64,000 nucleotides of DNA from Paracoccus solventivorans (GTDB lineage: Bacteria > Pseudomonadota > Alphaproteobacteria > Rhodobacterales > Rhodobacteraceae): NCBI RefSeq assembly GCF_900142875.1, contig NZ_FRCK01000009.1, positions 1 through 64,000 of the forward strand. Reading direction: 5' to 3'. The position numbers and the translations under genes were made by a program. The notes under the pieces are model-generated. The model saw only the letters and a list, made by a program, of their open reading frames with translations, was not told where the DNA came from and did not search any database. Positions 34,040-42,924 of the stretch are shown here, piece after piece (position 1 is the first letter of the stretch; the number at the start of each line of letters is the position of its first letter).

Positions 34040-35181
34040 GGCGCCTCGCCGACGCGGGCGCGCCGGCCCTCTGCGGCGCCCTTCGGCGGGCTGGTGACGA
34101 TGGCGGCTCCTTCGGGCAGGCCGCCCGTGACCTCGACGCGGCCGCGATCATCGCGGGCGCCGAAGGTCAGCCCCACCCGCGCAAGGCGGCTATCCTGCAC
34201 CGTCCAGACCGTGCCGCGATGGCCGTCGAAGCCGGTGATGGCGACCTCGGGCACCATCAGTGCGCTCGCGCGGGTGCCGGTCAGGATGCGCACTTCGGCC
34301 TGTTCGCCAAGAAACATCTCGGCGGGGCAGTCGGCGCAGGTCAACCAGACGCGGCGTTCCTCGTTCACCCGGTCGCTTTCGATGCCGATGCGGGCAATGG
34401 TGCCGTGAAACTCGGCCGCGGGCTGCGAGCGCAGCCGGATGGTGCCGGGTTGGCCAAGGGCAAGCTGACCGGCGCGTTCTTCGTCGACATAGGCCTGGAT
34501 CCAGACGGTGGCCGGGTCGATCAGGGTGAAGATCGCATCGCCGGCCTTCACCACCGTGCCCGGCTCGGCATGGCGGGCGACGATCAGCGCGTCATAGGGC
34601 GCGACCAGCCGGTGATGGGCGAGAAGGGCTTCCTCCTGCCGCAGCGCTGCCGCCGCATCAAGACCCTGTGCCCGGATCACCGCCACATCCGCCTCGGCCA
34701 CGGCCAGATCGGCGCGGGCCACATCCTCGTCGCGCTGCGCCTCCTCGGCGCGCTGGACCGAGGCGACATCGCGCAGCGCCAGTCCCTGCTGGCGGCGGTT
34801 CGCCGCCTCGCGCTGCGCCAGGACGGCGCGGGCGCGCACGACCGCGGCATCGGCCTTGGCAAGATTGGCCTCGTTGGCTGTCACCGCTGCGCCGGCGCGG
34901 GCAACGCGCGCTTCCTGTTCGGCAGAGTGAAGGATGGCCAGTTCCTGCCCCTTGGCCACACTGTCCCCGGCATCGGCGGAAAGCCGGGTCAGGGCGGCGC
35001 CCACCTCGAAGCCGACGCGGCTGAGTATTCGCGCCTCGACAGTGCCGAGCCCGTAGATGCGAAGGGCCACATCATGTTCGGGCTGAACGATCGCCACCGT
35101 CAGGGGGCGTTCGGTGAAGAACAGAAAGCCGGCAGCGACAGCCGCCGCCAGAAGAAGACCCGATAGCCAGATGCGCCGCAT
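34036..35181 (-). CDS. HlyD/RND-type periplasmic adaptor
   Basis: 381 residues. N-terminal membrane anchor (about 5-22), split lipoyl domain (AALTRLSADAGDSVAKGQEL and APYDALIVARHAEPGTVVKAGD, the latter cut after A), a long alanine-rich hairpin (about 95-195) and a beta-barrel with LASTLY-like ending replaced by EGAAIVTSPP. Partner of the FtsX-type permease and ATPase downstream. It is the second gene of the TetR-headed operon. Confidence 0.9.
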   Translation of the reverse strand: MRRIWLSGLLLAAAVAAGFLFFTERPLTVAIVQPEHDVALRIYGLGTVEARILSRVGFEVGAALTRLSADAGDSVAKGQELAILHSAEQEARVARAGAAVTANEANLAKADAAVVRARAVLAQREAANRRQQGLALRDVASVQRAEEAQRDEDVARADLAVAEADVAVIRAQGLDAAAALRQEEALLAHHRLVAPYDALIVARHAEPGTVVKAGDAIFTLIDPATVWIQAYVDEERAGQLALGQPGTIRLRSQPAAEFHGTIARIGIESDRVNEERRVWLTCADCPAEMFLGEQAEVRILTGTRASALMVPEVAITGFDGHRGTVWTVQDSRLARVGLTFGARDDRGRVEVTGGLPEGAAIVTSPPKGAAEGRRARVGEAP

Positions 35182-35184
35182 CGT

Positions 35185-35781
35185 CTATTTTCCTTCCGCG
35201 GCCAGAAGCCGGCACTGTACGTCGAACAGGCGCAGCCCCTCGGCTCGCAAATCGAAATCGCGGGCGCCGAGCGCCCAGCGGATCGCCACGCCCTGCACGA
35301 GCGAGGTCAGCAGCACCGCCGCATCGTTTGCGGGCATGTCGCCGCGCAGAACCCCTGCTTCCTGCGCGGTTCTGATCTCCGTCGCCAGAAGGCCGTGGAA
35401 GGTCGTGAGCCTACCGTGAAAGGTGGCGCGCAGCTCCGTGTTGGTGACGTTCAACTCACGCGAAAACAGCAGCATCGGCAGCGCGGGGGTCGCGTCGATC
35501 TGCGCGAACTGTGCGGAAATCAGTGCACGCAACCTGACGATCGGCGTGTCTCCGAGGCTTAATGCATTTTCCCAAGCCGTTGCCAGCCCCTCGGCCACAT
35601 GCTCGGCCACCGCCTGCCACAAGGCGGCCTTGGTTGGGAAGTGCCGGAACAAGGCGGCCTGCGTGACGCCGATCTGCGATGCGACCGCTCCTGTCGTCAC
35701 CCGGTCCGGCCCGATCCTGTCGGCCAGGTCGAGTACGGTGGCCATGATCTCGGCCTTGCGAAGCTCCGCTGACTTTCGCAC
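35185..35781 (-). CDS. TetR-family regulator of the MacB-type exporter
   Basis: 198 residues starting with GTG. TetR DNA-binding domain: DRVTTGAVASQIGVTQAALF then RHFPTKAALWQAVAEHV. The gene leads the exporter operon with 3 bp to the adaptor gene, so it is probably an autorepressor that opens the operon on binding a ligand. It resembles the TetR protein at 12549 in having an exporter beneath it, but the exporters belong to different ABC families. Confidence 0.9.
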   Translation of the reverse strand: MRKSAELRKAEIMATVLDLADRIGPDRVTTGAVASQIGVTQAALFRHFPTKAALWQAVAEHVAEGLATAWENALSLGDTPIVRLRALISAQFAQIDATPALPMLLFSRELNVTNTELRATFHGRLTTFHGLLATEIRTAQEAGVLRGDMPANDAAVLLTSLVQGVAIRWALGARDFDLRAEGLRLFDVQCRLLAAEGK

Positions 35782-35799
35782 GGGGCACCTTGTTAGTTA

Positions 35800-35811
35800 G
35801 TGATCGGTCAC
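35800..35811. promoter_or_regulatory. Candidate TetR operator GTGA-TCGG-TCAC
   Basis: GTGA (35800-35803) and TCAC (35808-35811) form a perfect inverted repeat 19 bp upstream of the GTG start of the tetR gene, within TTAGTTAGTGATCGG. Position and symmetry fit an autorepressor site. Confidence 0.45.
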
Positions 35812-36326
35812 AAACATACTTAGGCGGGCTCCTGCGATGCGTCAATCACGAGGCGTCATTTTCTGCATGCATTGATTGCCACGACACCGGGAACTAGGTG
35901 GGCAAGATAGAGGCCGGCCTATCTCTGCCCGCGACGCGGTGAATACGGAAGACAACACGTAAGTTCGTCTAATGGACGCTAAGCCGCAACTCTGAAAATT
36001 GCAAAACCGTCTGGTACAAGTTGTTTTATTAGGAGGACTACGTTTGGTACGGGGGGCGCCGGCAAAGATGATTGCACGCTCTCGCAACCATCTTTGCCGG
36101 CTCAGACTGCAAGCTTTGATCGACGGCTTTGCGCCCGCATTTTCGACGTTCGAGTGACAGTTGCGACTTCCCGAAAGCCGAAATTGCTTATCGTGGGCCT
36201 GAGCGCCAGCCGACTACTTCGACGTATATGAATCCCACGTGGTTCGCCACTTCGCCGCCGATTGTGCGATATTGCCGCTTATGGCCACCGATTTGGGCTT
36301 TCCCGCCGTCCGTGTGTGATTTTTCA
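35812..36326. other. Non-coding stretch with two large hairpins
   Basis: No supported gene in about 515 bp. A near-palindrome GGGCAAGATAGAGGCC / GGCCTATCTCTGCCC lies at 35900-35930. A very strong hairpin lies at 36058-36101: GCCGGCAAAGATG and CATCTTTGCCGGC pair perfectly over 13 bp, and after a one-base mismatch TTGC/GCAA adds four more pairs around an 8-nt loop. There is no T-run. The G+C content looks lower than in the flanking genes. It may be the remains of another small mobile element beside the IS21-type insertion. Confidence 0.5.
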
Positions 36327-36421
36327 TGGAATGAGGGCCCCAGTTGAGGGGTAATTTTCGTCCAAACGGGACCCCTTAACGTGGGGTCATCAAAGTGCGT
36401 CCGGTTTGATCGGAGGCATTT

Positions 36422-37999
36422 GTGTTTTGGATGTTGGTTGTGGAGACGATTGCAAAGATACGCCGGCTGTCGCTGGTGCAGGGGAAGTCGATCAAGGCGA
36501 TCTGCCGGGAGTTGAAGATCTCGCGGAAGGTGGTTCGCAAGGTGCTGCGATCGGACGAGACCGAGTTCCGCTACGAGCGCAAGCATCAGCCGTATCCCCG
36601 GATGGGAGCCTGGCGTGAGAAGTTGGACGGGCTGCTGTCGGCGAATGCGGCAAAGCCGCAGCGTGAGCGGCTGACGCTGATCCGGATCTTCGAGGAGCTT
36701 CGCGGCCTTGGCTATGACGGCAGCTACAGCTCGGTGTGGCGCCACGCGCAGGATTGGGATGAGCAACGCGGCAGCGCCGCGGCTGAGGCCTATATCCCGC
36801 TGAGCTTCGCGCCTGGCGAAGCCTACCAGTTCGACTGGAGCCACGAGGTCGTCCTGCTCGACGGCGTGACGGTGACCGTGAAGGTGGCGCACATGCGGCT
36901 CTGTCACAGCCGCATGTTCTTCGTTCGGGCCTATCCGCGCGAGACGCAGGAGATGGTGTTCGACGCCCATGACCGGGCGTTCGCCTTCTTCCGCGGGGCG
37001 TGCACGCGCGGTATCTACGACAACATGAAGACGGCGGTTGACGCGATCTTCATCGGCAGGGATCGCCGCTACAACCGCCGCTTCGCGCAGATGTGCGGTC
37101 ATTACCTTGTCGAACCGGAGGCCTGTACGCCGGCGTCGGGTTGGGAGAAGGGCCAGGTCGAGAATCAGGTCGGGCTGGTACGAGAACGCTTCTTCACGCC
37201 GCGTCTGCGCTTCAAGACGCTGGAGGACCTGAACGGCTGGCTGGCCGACAAATGCGTCTCCTGGGCCAAGGCGCACCGGCATCCCGAACAGGACGGCCGC
37301 ACGATCTGGGAGGTGTTCGAGGAGGAGCGCGGCAGCTTCATTCCATATGCCGGACGCTTCGACGGCTTCCACTGTGTCCCGGCCTCGGTGTCGAAGACCT
37401 GCACGGTGCGCTTCGACAACAACAAATACTCGGTGCTGTCGAGCGCCGTCGGCCGGCCGGTCGAGATCCATGCCTATGCCGATCGCATCGTCATCCGCCA
37501 GGACGGCGTGGTCGTCGGCGAACATGCCCGCTGCTTCGGCCGCAACGAGGTGATCTACGACCCTTGGCATTACGTCCCGGTATTGGCCCGCAAACCCGGC
37601 GGGTTGCGCAACGGCGCACCGTTCAAGAACTGGGTTCTGCCGTCGGCCATGGAGAAGGTGCGTCGCAAGCTCAAGACAGTGGATGACGGCGACCGGCAGA
37701 TGGTGTCGATCCTCACCTGTGTGCTGAGCGACGGATTGAACGCGGTCGAGGCGGCCTGTCAGGAGGCGCTCGATCACGGCGTCTCGTCGGCAGCGGTGAT
37801 CCTCAACATCCTGGCCCGCCGCCGCGACCCGGCGCCGGGCACGATCCTTTCCATTCCCCAGGCGCTGAAGCTGGCTCACGAGCCGATCGCCGACTGCGCC
37901 CGCTATGACAGTCTCAGGAGGACGAACAGCCATGGAACGCACCGAGGTTCTGGAACTGATGGGCACGCTGAAGCTCTACGGGATGCGATCAGCCTATGA
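36422..37999 (+). CDS. istA: IS21-family transposase IstA
   Basis: 525 residues from a GTG start. N-terminal helix-turn-helix ([20 protein letters not shown]), then an RNase H-like core with catalytic residues in [18 protein letters not shown] and [12 protein letters not shown]-terminal beta-barrel region contains [20 protein letters not shown], as usual for IS21 transposases. It overlaps istB by 68 bp. Confidence 0.93.
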   Translation: MFWMLVVETIAKIRRLSLVQGKSIKAICRELKISRKVVRKVLRSDETEFRYERKHQPYPRMGAWREKLDGLLSANAAKPQRERLTLIRIFEELRGLGYDGSYSSVWRHAQDWDEQRGSAAAEAYIPLSFAPGEAYQFDWSHEVVLLDGVTVTVKVAHMRLCHSRMFFVRAYPRETQEMVFDAHDRAFAFFRGACTRGIYDNMKTAVDAIFIGRDRRYNRRFAQMCGHYLVEPEACTPASGWEKGQVENQVGLVRERFFTPRLRFKTLEDLNGWLADKCVSWAKAHRHPEQDGRTIWEVFEEERGSFIPYAGRFDGFHCVPASVSKTCTVRFDNNKYSVLSSAVGRPVEIHAYADRIVIRQDGVVVGEHARCFGRNEVIYDPWHYVPVLARKPGGLRNGAPFKNWVLPSAMEKVRRKLKTVDDGDRQMVSILTCVLSDGLNAVEAACQEALDHGVSSAAVILNILARRRDPAPGTILSIPQALKLAHEPIADCARYDSLRRTNSHGTHRGSGTDGHAEALRDAISL

Positions 38000-38666
38000 C
38001 GAGATCATGGGCGTCGCCATCAAGCGCCAGCACGAACCACCGAAGATCGTCGGCGATCTGCTGCAGGCCGAGATATCCGAGAAGCAGGCCCGCTCCATCA
38101 AATACCAGCTCACCGTCGCCAAGCTGCCATTGGCCAAGGACATCGATGACTTCGACTTCACCGGCACGCCCGTCAACGAGAGCCTGATCCGTGATCTTGC
38201 CGGCGGAGCCTTTGTCGCCGATCAGCGTAACGTCGTCCTGGTCGGCGGCACCGGCACGGGCAAATCCCATCTGGCCATCGCCATTGCCCGGGCGCTCATC
38301 CGCAACGGTGCGCGCGGCCGCTTCTTCAATGTCGTCGACCTGGTCAACAGACTGGAGACCGAGACCCGTGCCGGCCGCCAGGGGCGCATTGCCGATCACC
38401 TGACCCGGCTCGACTTCGTCGTGCTCGACGAACTCGGCTATCTGCCCTTCGCCCAGGCCGGCGGGCAGTTGCTCTTCCATCTCGTCTCGAAGCTCTACGA
38501 GCGGACCAGCGTCATCATCACCACCAACCTGGCGTTCGGCGAATGGCCCACCGTCTTCGGCGACGCCAAGATGACCACGGCGCTGCTCGATCGACTTACC
38601 CATCACTGCGAGATCGTCGAGACCGGAAACGAATCCTGGCGCTTCAAGAGCCGCTCTCAAAGCTAA
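37932..38666 (+). CDS. istB: IS21-family ATP-binding helper IstB
   Basis: 244 residues, AAA+ ATPase of the DnaC-like IstB group. Walker [14 protein letters not shown], Walker [13 protein letters not shown] and the arginine-rich end [14 protein letters not shown] are present. It delivers target DNA to IstA. The start ATG at 37932 follows AGGAGGAC closely inside the end of istA, suggesting coupled translation. Confidence 0.93.
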   Translation: MERTEVLELMGTLKLYGMRSAYDEIMGVAIKRQHEPPKIVGDLLQAEISEKQARSIKYQLTVAKLPLAKDIDDFDFTGTPVNESLIRDLAGGAFVADQRNVVLVGGTGTGKSHLAIAIARALIRNGARGRFFNVVDLVNRLETETRAGRQGRIADHLTRLDFVVLDELGYLPFAQAGGQLLFHLVSKLYERTSVIITTNLAFGEWPTVFGDAKMTTALLDRLTHHCEIVETGNESWRFKSRSQS

Positions 38667-39318
38667 AGCCGAAAGCAAACGAGCCGCGCCCGATCAGGCT
38701 GTGCAACCCCGACCAGCTTCGCCTGATCGGGCGCTCACCGTCGTGCCCTCCATCAACCCAAAACCGGGGTTCCTTTTGCGCGAAAATACGGGGTCCCGAT
38801 TCCACGGTCATTGACATCGTATCCATATCGACCGGCAGCATGCGCAGCGTCATGTCCATGACCGCGCCCGCCATGCTCACGTCGCCTCGGCCGACGAGGC
38901 GCGGCAGATCTTCCTGATCGCAGTCTCCGGCCCATGCCAGGACCGCATCGTCCGGCGTAAGCACCGGCTCTGGGATCTTGGGGTGGTCGATCTCGATCAC
39001 CCAGCGACCCTCGTCCGCGAGGGTGACGGCCATCGGTTCGGTCATCTCGGGGTGATCGAGCAGCAGATCCTCGCCCAGCAGCCAGATGGACATGGTCTCG
39101 GTTTCGGGCGAGGGCTGCATGGGGATGACCATCCCGCCGGCAAGGACGTAGCCGGAAAGGTGGGCGACGCGCCAGTCGCCCACGAACCGCTCGCGCAACT
39201 CCTGCCACGCTGTCGGCGAGGACATGCCGCAAAGGGGCGAACTGTCGCTCCGATCCTGTGCCAGGGCAGGCACGGCGGCACAGACCAGAACGATCGTCAG
39301 CGCGAGGGCCCGTTTCAT
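38644..39318 (-). pseudogene. Exported protein B', C-terminus replaced by IS21 end
   Basis: The native part runs from 39318 (ATG with AGGAGG ten bases upstream) to 38805. It has a signal peptide (ALALTIVLVCAAVPALA), PLCGMSSPTAWQEL, RFVGDWRVAHLSG and WAGDCDQEDLPRLVGRG. At 38804 the frame enters the IS right end and adds about 53 foreign residues before a stop at 38644. The native part resembles protein B (45452-46036) in layout: exported, N-terminal PxC, a GTW/GDW strand, and a late DC motif. It is the last gene of the VWA operon and is probably non-functional. Confidence 0.75.
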
Positions 39319-39346
39319 CGGCTTCATTCCTCCTTACCGTAGCAGG

Positions 39347-39832
39347 TTAGTGCCCTGCGACTGTGATCTGGCCCTCCACGACATCAAGGACGAGGGGATG
39401 GCGCTGTCCCGGCACCCGGTCCGACATCGGATGAGCCACCAGGTGCGCTTCGATCTCTCCGTTGAAACGCAGCGAGCCATCCCCGTCGCGCTCGATATCC
39501 AGGATTGTGCGCGTCCCCGTATCGTCAGCGAGCCGTAGAACTGGATTTCCAGCTCCGTCCTCGATCCGCAGTTCGAGGAGGCTTGCCGTTCCCTCGACCA
39601 TCATCACTAGCAAACGGATCGGGCCGATATCTTTCGGCACCTCCTGCGGATCGGCGAAGATGCGCAGGGAGCCGACATCATCGCTCTCGAAATGGTACTC
39701 CGACCGCTCCGCGTCGATGCGCCAGGACGTGGGCGCGCCGTCCAGAAACCCAGTCATGCTCCCGTCTGGTTCCTGAGCGAGGACAGGTGCGGAAAGGCAG
39801 ATCGCAACTAGGGAAAACGCCGCGGTCCTCAC
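39347..39832 (-). CDS. Exported hypothetical protein C'
   Basis: 161 residues with a signal peptide (AAFSLVAICLSAPVLA). The mature protein is acidic and predicted beta-rich: GSMTGFLDGAPTSWRID, SLRIFADPQEVPKDIGPIRL (cut), then SLLELRIEDGAG. It is similar in length and layout to protein C at 44964-45443 (both open G-x-x-x-A/F-LDG-x-x-x-W). It overlaps the stop of A' by 4 bp, so they are co-translated. No known family recognised. Confidence 0.8.
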   Translation of the reverse strand: MRTAAFSLVAICLSAPVLAQEPDGSMTGFLDGAPTSWRIDAERSEYHFESDDVGSLRIFADPQEVPKDIGPIRLLVMMVEGTASLLELRIEDGAGNPVLRLADDTGTRTILDIERDGDGSLRFNGEIEAHLVAHPMSDRVPGQRHPLVLDVVEGQITVAGH

Positions 39833-40323
39833 TGCAACTCACCCAATACGGCTTCAAACGTCAGGCTAACACTGAGAGTATCGTCGGGGTCAGGATTACG
39901 AAGGGCAATCCGGTCCATACTGGTTAGAACACCTTCCACCTGGCCCGCGATTGCCAGCACATCGCCTTGGTAGGAGGCGCTCGTAATTGTCAGGGAGAGT
40001 TCATCGTCCAGGTCCGCACGGTAAACGCGATACGGATCGGTATTGAGAATTGGAACGTCGATTTCTGCGGAAAAGAAGCCACCATCGAGATCGCCGATCC
40101 ACTCTGCGCCGACGGACAAGCTGCCCAGGCCGCGCTCCCTCAGTGCCGGTGCTCGAAAATAGATTGAAAAGCTTGAAGACGTGAAGTCGGACTGCTCTGT
40201 CCAGACCGACAGTTCAATCTCTTCGCCTGCGATCGTCCCGGATGCCGTTCCCCCCGGCTCTGCGGCTACGGCAGGCACGACAAGGGCCAGAAGGCCAAAT
40301 GCCGTAATGACTGATCTGAGCAT
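39829..40323 (-). CDS. Exported hypothetical protein A'
   Basis: 164 residues with a signal peptide ending AVAA. The mature protein begins EPGGTASGTIAGEEIELSVW and ends SVSLTFEAVLGEL; the middle reads VLAIAGQVEGVLTSMDR. The same plan, EPGG-x-x-x-G then beta strands, then LKGTLTGQV and VTFSFDTRLDEL, is found in protein A (46023-46502), so the two are likely paralogues. Function unknown. It follows the VWA gene by 33 bp. Confidence 0.8.
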   Translation of the reverse strand: MLRSVITAFGLLALVVPAVAAEPGGTASGTIAGEEIELSVWTEQSDFTSSSFSIYFRAPALRERGLGSLSVGAEWIGDLDGGFFSAEIDVPILNTDPYRVYRADLDDELSLTITSASYQGDVLAIAGQVEGVLTSMDRIALRNPDPDDTLSVSLTFEAVLGELQ

Positions 40324-40356
40324 GGTTATGAATTCTCCTGATTTTTGTGACGCCCG

Positions 40357-42924
40357 TCATTCGCCAAGCGTGATGATCGCGCGGCCGAGAACTGCCCTTT
40401 CCGTTATGTCCAGATAGCGGATTTCGTAGGTGCCGGGCGCATCCGGCATTTCGATCTCCAGGCTGTCGATCCCGACGGCGCTTGCGAAACTGATCCAGCT
40501 GAAATCCGCCTGATCGGCGCGAGCCAGCGCAACACGCCGGTCCTCGCTTTCGCCGCCGCCGGTCCAGCGCACGACGATGGTCTCGCCCGGCCTCGCGGTG
40601 GCGGGCACGACGAGCCCGGCACCCTCATCCATCGGCGCATCTGCCGCCAGAACTTCGATCGGCCGGCGCGCCATGACCCGATCGCCATGATCCAGATGGT
40701 AACGGACTTCATAGGCGCCTGGCTCCGCCGGGGCGGTGAACGTGCCGCGATCAGCATCGCCGATGCGGCGATAGCCGCTTTGCTCGCCGTCGGGCGTGCC
40801 GATTCGAACGATGGCAACGTAATCGCGCGGATGGATGACGCCGCTCCATGATACGGTGATTTCCGTTTCGGCCCGCACCCTGTCGGGTCCGTTGAGCGAG
40901 ACATCACCCTCGATCACCTCGACGGGCGCACGGGCGAGAACCCGGTCGCCGGCGTCGAGTTGCAGGCGTACCTCGTAAAGCCCCGGTTCGGCCGGCGCAC
41001 GCAACTCGCCCTCGGCATCGCCTTCCATGCGGTGGTAATCGCCATAGGCTCCGTCATCTGCCCCTGCGGGCACGATGGTGACGTAATCGCGCGGATGCAG
41101 GCCCTCGGCCTGCCAGGTGACGGGGAAGGCCGATCCGACGACGACCTGTGCCGGCGCCGATACGGTGACGTCCGCATCGACCACCTCGACGGGTGTGCGG
41201 GCGAGAACCCGATCGCCGGTGTCGAGTTGCAGGCGCACCTCATAAAGCCCCGGCTCGACCGGCGCACGCAACTCGCCCTCGGCATCGCCCTCCATGCGGT
41301 CGTAATCGCCATACGTTCCGTCATCTGCGCCTGCGGGCACGATGGTGACATAGTCGCGCGGATGCAGGCCCCCGGCCTGCCAGGTGACGGGGAAAGCCGA
41401 CCCGACGACGACCTGTGCCGGCGCCGATACGGTGACGTCCGCATCGACCACCTCGACGGGTGTGCGGGCGAGAACTCGGTCGCCGGCGTCGAGTTGCAGG
41501 CGCACCTCATAAAGCCCCGGCTCGGCTGGCGCACGCAACTCGCCCTCGGCATCGCCTTCCATGCGGTGGTAATCGCCATAGGCTCCGTCTTCCGCCCCCG
41601 CGGGGACGATGGTGACGTAATCGCGCGGATGCATGCCCTCGGCCTGCCAGGTGACGGGGAAAGCCGACCCGACGACGACCTGTGCCGGCGCCGATACGGT
41701 GACGTCCGCATCGACCACCTCAATGGGTGTGCGAGCGAGAACCCCGTCGCCGGCGTCGAGTTGCAGCCGCACCTCATAGAAGCCGGGTTGGGTCGGGGCG
41801 CGCAGTTCGCCCTCGGTCCGGTCCTCAAGCCGATCGTAGTCGCCATAGATCCCGTCCTCTGCATCGGCGGGCACGATTGTGACGTAATCGCGCGGATGCA
41901 GGTCCTCGCCTTCCCATGTCACCCTGAACGCGGACCCGACAACGGCCTGCGCCGGAGCGAATACCTGCGCGAGGGGCTGCTCTGGCGCGATAGGCGGGAA
42001 GATCGCGTGGACATTGCTTGCGCTGTCCGATGCCAGACTGATTTCGGTCTGCGAGAAGTCGTCCTGAGCCGTCGAATGGACCGTCACGATATAATCGCCG
42101 AACGGCAGATCGGCGGTGAGGGGATTTGCGGTGCCCGTCCGCATCATGTTGAATCCGGTGTCCGAGATTTCCCAAATCACCTCGCCGGGCAGAAGGGGAA
42201 TATCCAATGGCATCGACGGTTGGTCCCAGATAGGTTCGTCGCCGATCTTCCCGCCAGCGAGATTGGCGGTGAAGGTGAAGGTTCCCGAAGGTGGCGCGGC
42301 GGTGACTTCACGCAGTGCGTCGGTCAGTTCGCGGGCGTTGTCAGCGGTCAGGAAGCGGCCGCCGGTCTCCTCGGCGATACATTGCATCTGCATCAGCGCC
42401 TCAGCCTCGCCCCTGACGTCGAAGCCGATGACGTGGGCGGTGAAGTCCACGCCGGCCGCCTCCAGCGCGCGGGCGGCAGCGCAGGGATCGGGGTTGCAGG
42501 TTTCGATGCCGTCCGAGACGAGGATCACGGTTGCCGCCTGTTCGGTATGGCGCAGCGCTTGGGCAGCGGCGATGACAGCATCGGTCATCGGGGTCATGCC
42601 GCGCGGGTTCAGTTCGTTAACGATCCGGGCAATCTCGTCGGCGGTGCCCGGCGCCGGCGCAACAACGGTCTCGATATCCGAGCATTGTCCGCGCTCGCGG
42701 TGGCCGTAGGTGACGAAGCCGAGATTCTGGTCTGCGGAGAAATCCGACAAGATGTCGGCCACCACCTCACGGGCGATGGTGATCTTGTTCACCCCGTCGA
42801 TCTGGCCCCACATCGACCCCGAAGCATCCAGCACGAGGATCGTGTTCTGGCGTTCCTGGGCGAGCGTCGGCGCTGCAAGGGATAACGTCAGGGCGGCAAG
42901 CCCGGCGGTCACGAGCGGTTTCAT
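40357..42924 (-). CDS. Secreted von Willebrand factor A protein with tandem repeats
   Basis: 855 residues. Signal peptide (about 1-22). A VWA domain follows (about 28-215) with a complete metal-ion-dependent adhesion site: Asp33-x-Ser35-x-Ser37 (LDASGSMWG), the Thr in RGMTPMTD and the Asp in LVSDGIETC. After a linker domain (about 230-320) come six beta-sandwich-like repeats: one diverged (about 320-408), three near-identical 89-residue copies (about 409-675) and two diverged ones to the C-terminus. Each carries the core HPRDYVTIVPA and GLYEVRLQLDAGDRVLAR. It probably binds a ligand or scaffolds envelope proteins. The ATG at 42924 overlaps the stop of the membrane protein gene by 4 bp; a longer frame has no signal peptide. 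Confidence 0.9.
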   Translation of the reverse strand: MKPLVTAGLAALTLSLAAPTLAQERQNTILVLDASGSMWGQIDGVNKITIAREVVADILSDFSADQNLGFVTYGHRERGQCSDIETVVAPAPGTADEIARIVNELNPRGMTPMTDAVIAAAQALRHTEQAATVILVSDGIETCNPDPCAAARALEAAGVDFTAHVIGFDVRGEAEALMQMQCIAEETGGRFLTADNARELTDALREVTAAPPSGTFTFTANLAGGKIGDEPIWDQPSMPLDIPLLPGEVIWEISDTGFNMMRTGTANPLTADLPFGDYIVTVHSTAQDDFSQTEISLASDSASNVHAIFPPIAPEQPLAQVFAPAQAVVGSAFRVTWEGEDLHPRDYVTIVPADAEDGIYGDYDRLEDRTEGELRAPTQPGFYEVRLQLDAGDGVLARTPIEVVDADVTVSAPAQVVVGSAFPVTWQAEGMHPRDYVTIVPAGAEDGAYGDYHRMEGDAEGELRAPAEPGLYEVRLQLDAGDRVLARTPVEVVDADVTVSAPAQVVVGSAFPVTWQAGGLHPRDYVTIVPAGADDGTYGDYDRMEGDAEGELRAPVEPGLYEVRLQLDTGDRVLARTPVEVVDADVTVSAPAQVVVGSAFPVTWQAEGLHPRDYVTIVPAGADDGAYGDYHRMEGDAEGELRAPAEPGLYEVRLQLDAGDRVLARAPVEVIEGDVSLNGPDRVRAETEITVSWSGVIHPRDYVAIVRIGTPDGEQSGYRRIGDADRGTFTAPAEPGAYEVRYHLDHGDRVMARRPIEVLAADAPMDEGAGLVVPATARPGETIVVRWTGGGESEDRRVALARADQADFSWISFASAVGIDSLEIEMPDAPGTYEIRYLDITERAVLGRAIITLGE
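40896..41696 (-). repeat. Three near-identical 267-bp tandem repeats in the VWA gene
   Basis: The phrase GTGACGTCCGCATCGACCAC recurs with starts at 41165, 41432 and 41699, exactly 267 bp apart, and the sequence between is almost identical, differing mainly at a few codons (for example DGAYGDYHR versus DGTYGDYDR). Each unit encodes 89 residues. Copies on either side are diverged, so the central three reflect recent duplication or gene conversion. Copy number may vary between strains. Confidence 0.9.

Larger units (their letters stand above)
36327..38804 (+). mobile_element. IS21-family insertion sequence
   Basis: The two genes istA and istB identify the family. Ends: TGGAATGAGGGCCCC at 36327-36341, and read inward from 38804, TGGAATCGGGACCCC; inside each end ATTTTCG follows. 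The element is about 2.48 kb. The flanks (TTTTTCA before, CGGTCAT after) do not show a direct repeat, so a target duplication is missing or one flank was rearranged. The right end cuts the minus-strand exported-protein gene at 38804. Confidence 0.8.

Noticed and set aside
36188..36326. Possible lost C-terminus of gene B' on the left of the IS21-type element
   Set aside because: One frame reads GGEVANHVGFIYVEVVGW, but it cannot be matched to protein B by eye and no duplication joins the flanks.
40896..41696. Repeat array that could be taken for a CRISPR
   Set aside because: The units are 267 bp, in frame, and encode an 89-residue domain; there are no short repeats with unique spacers.
40960..42885. 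641-residue open frame opposite the VWA gene
   Set aside because: It only mirrors the tandem repeats and has no start signal or domains.
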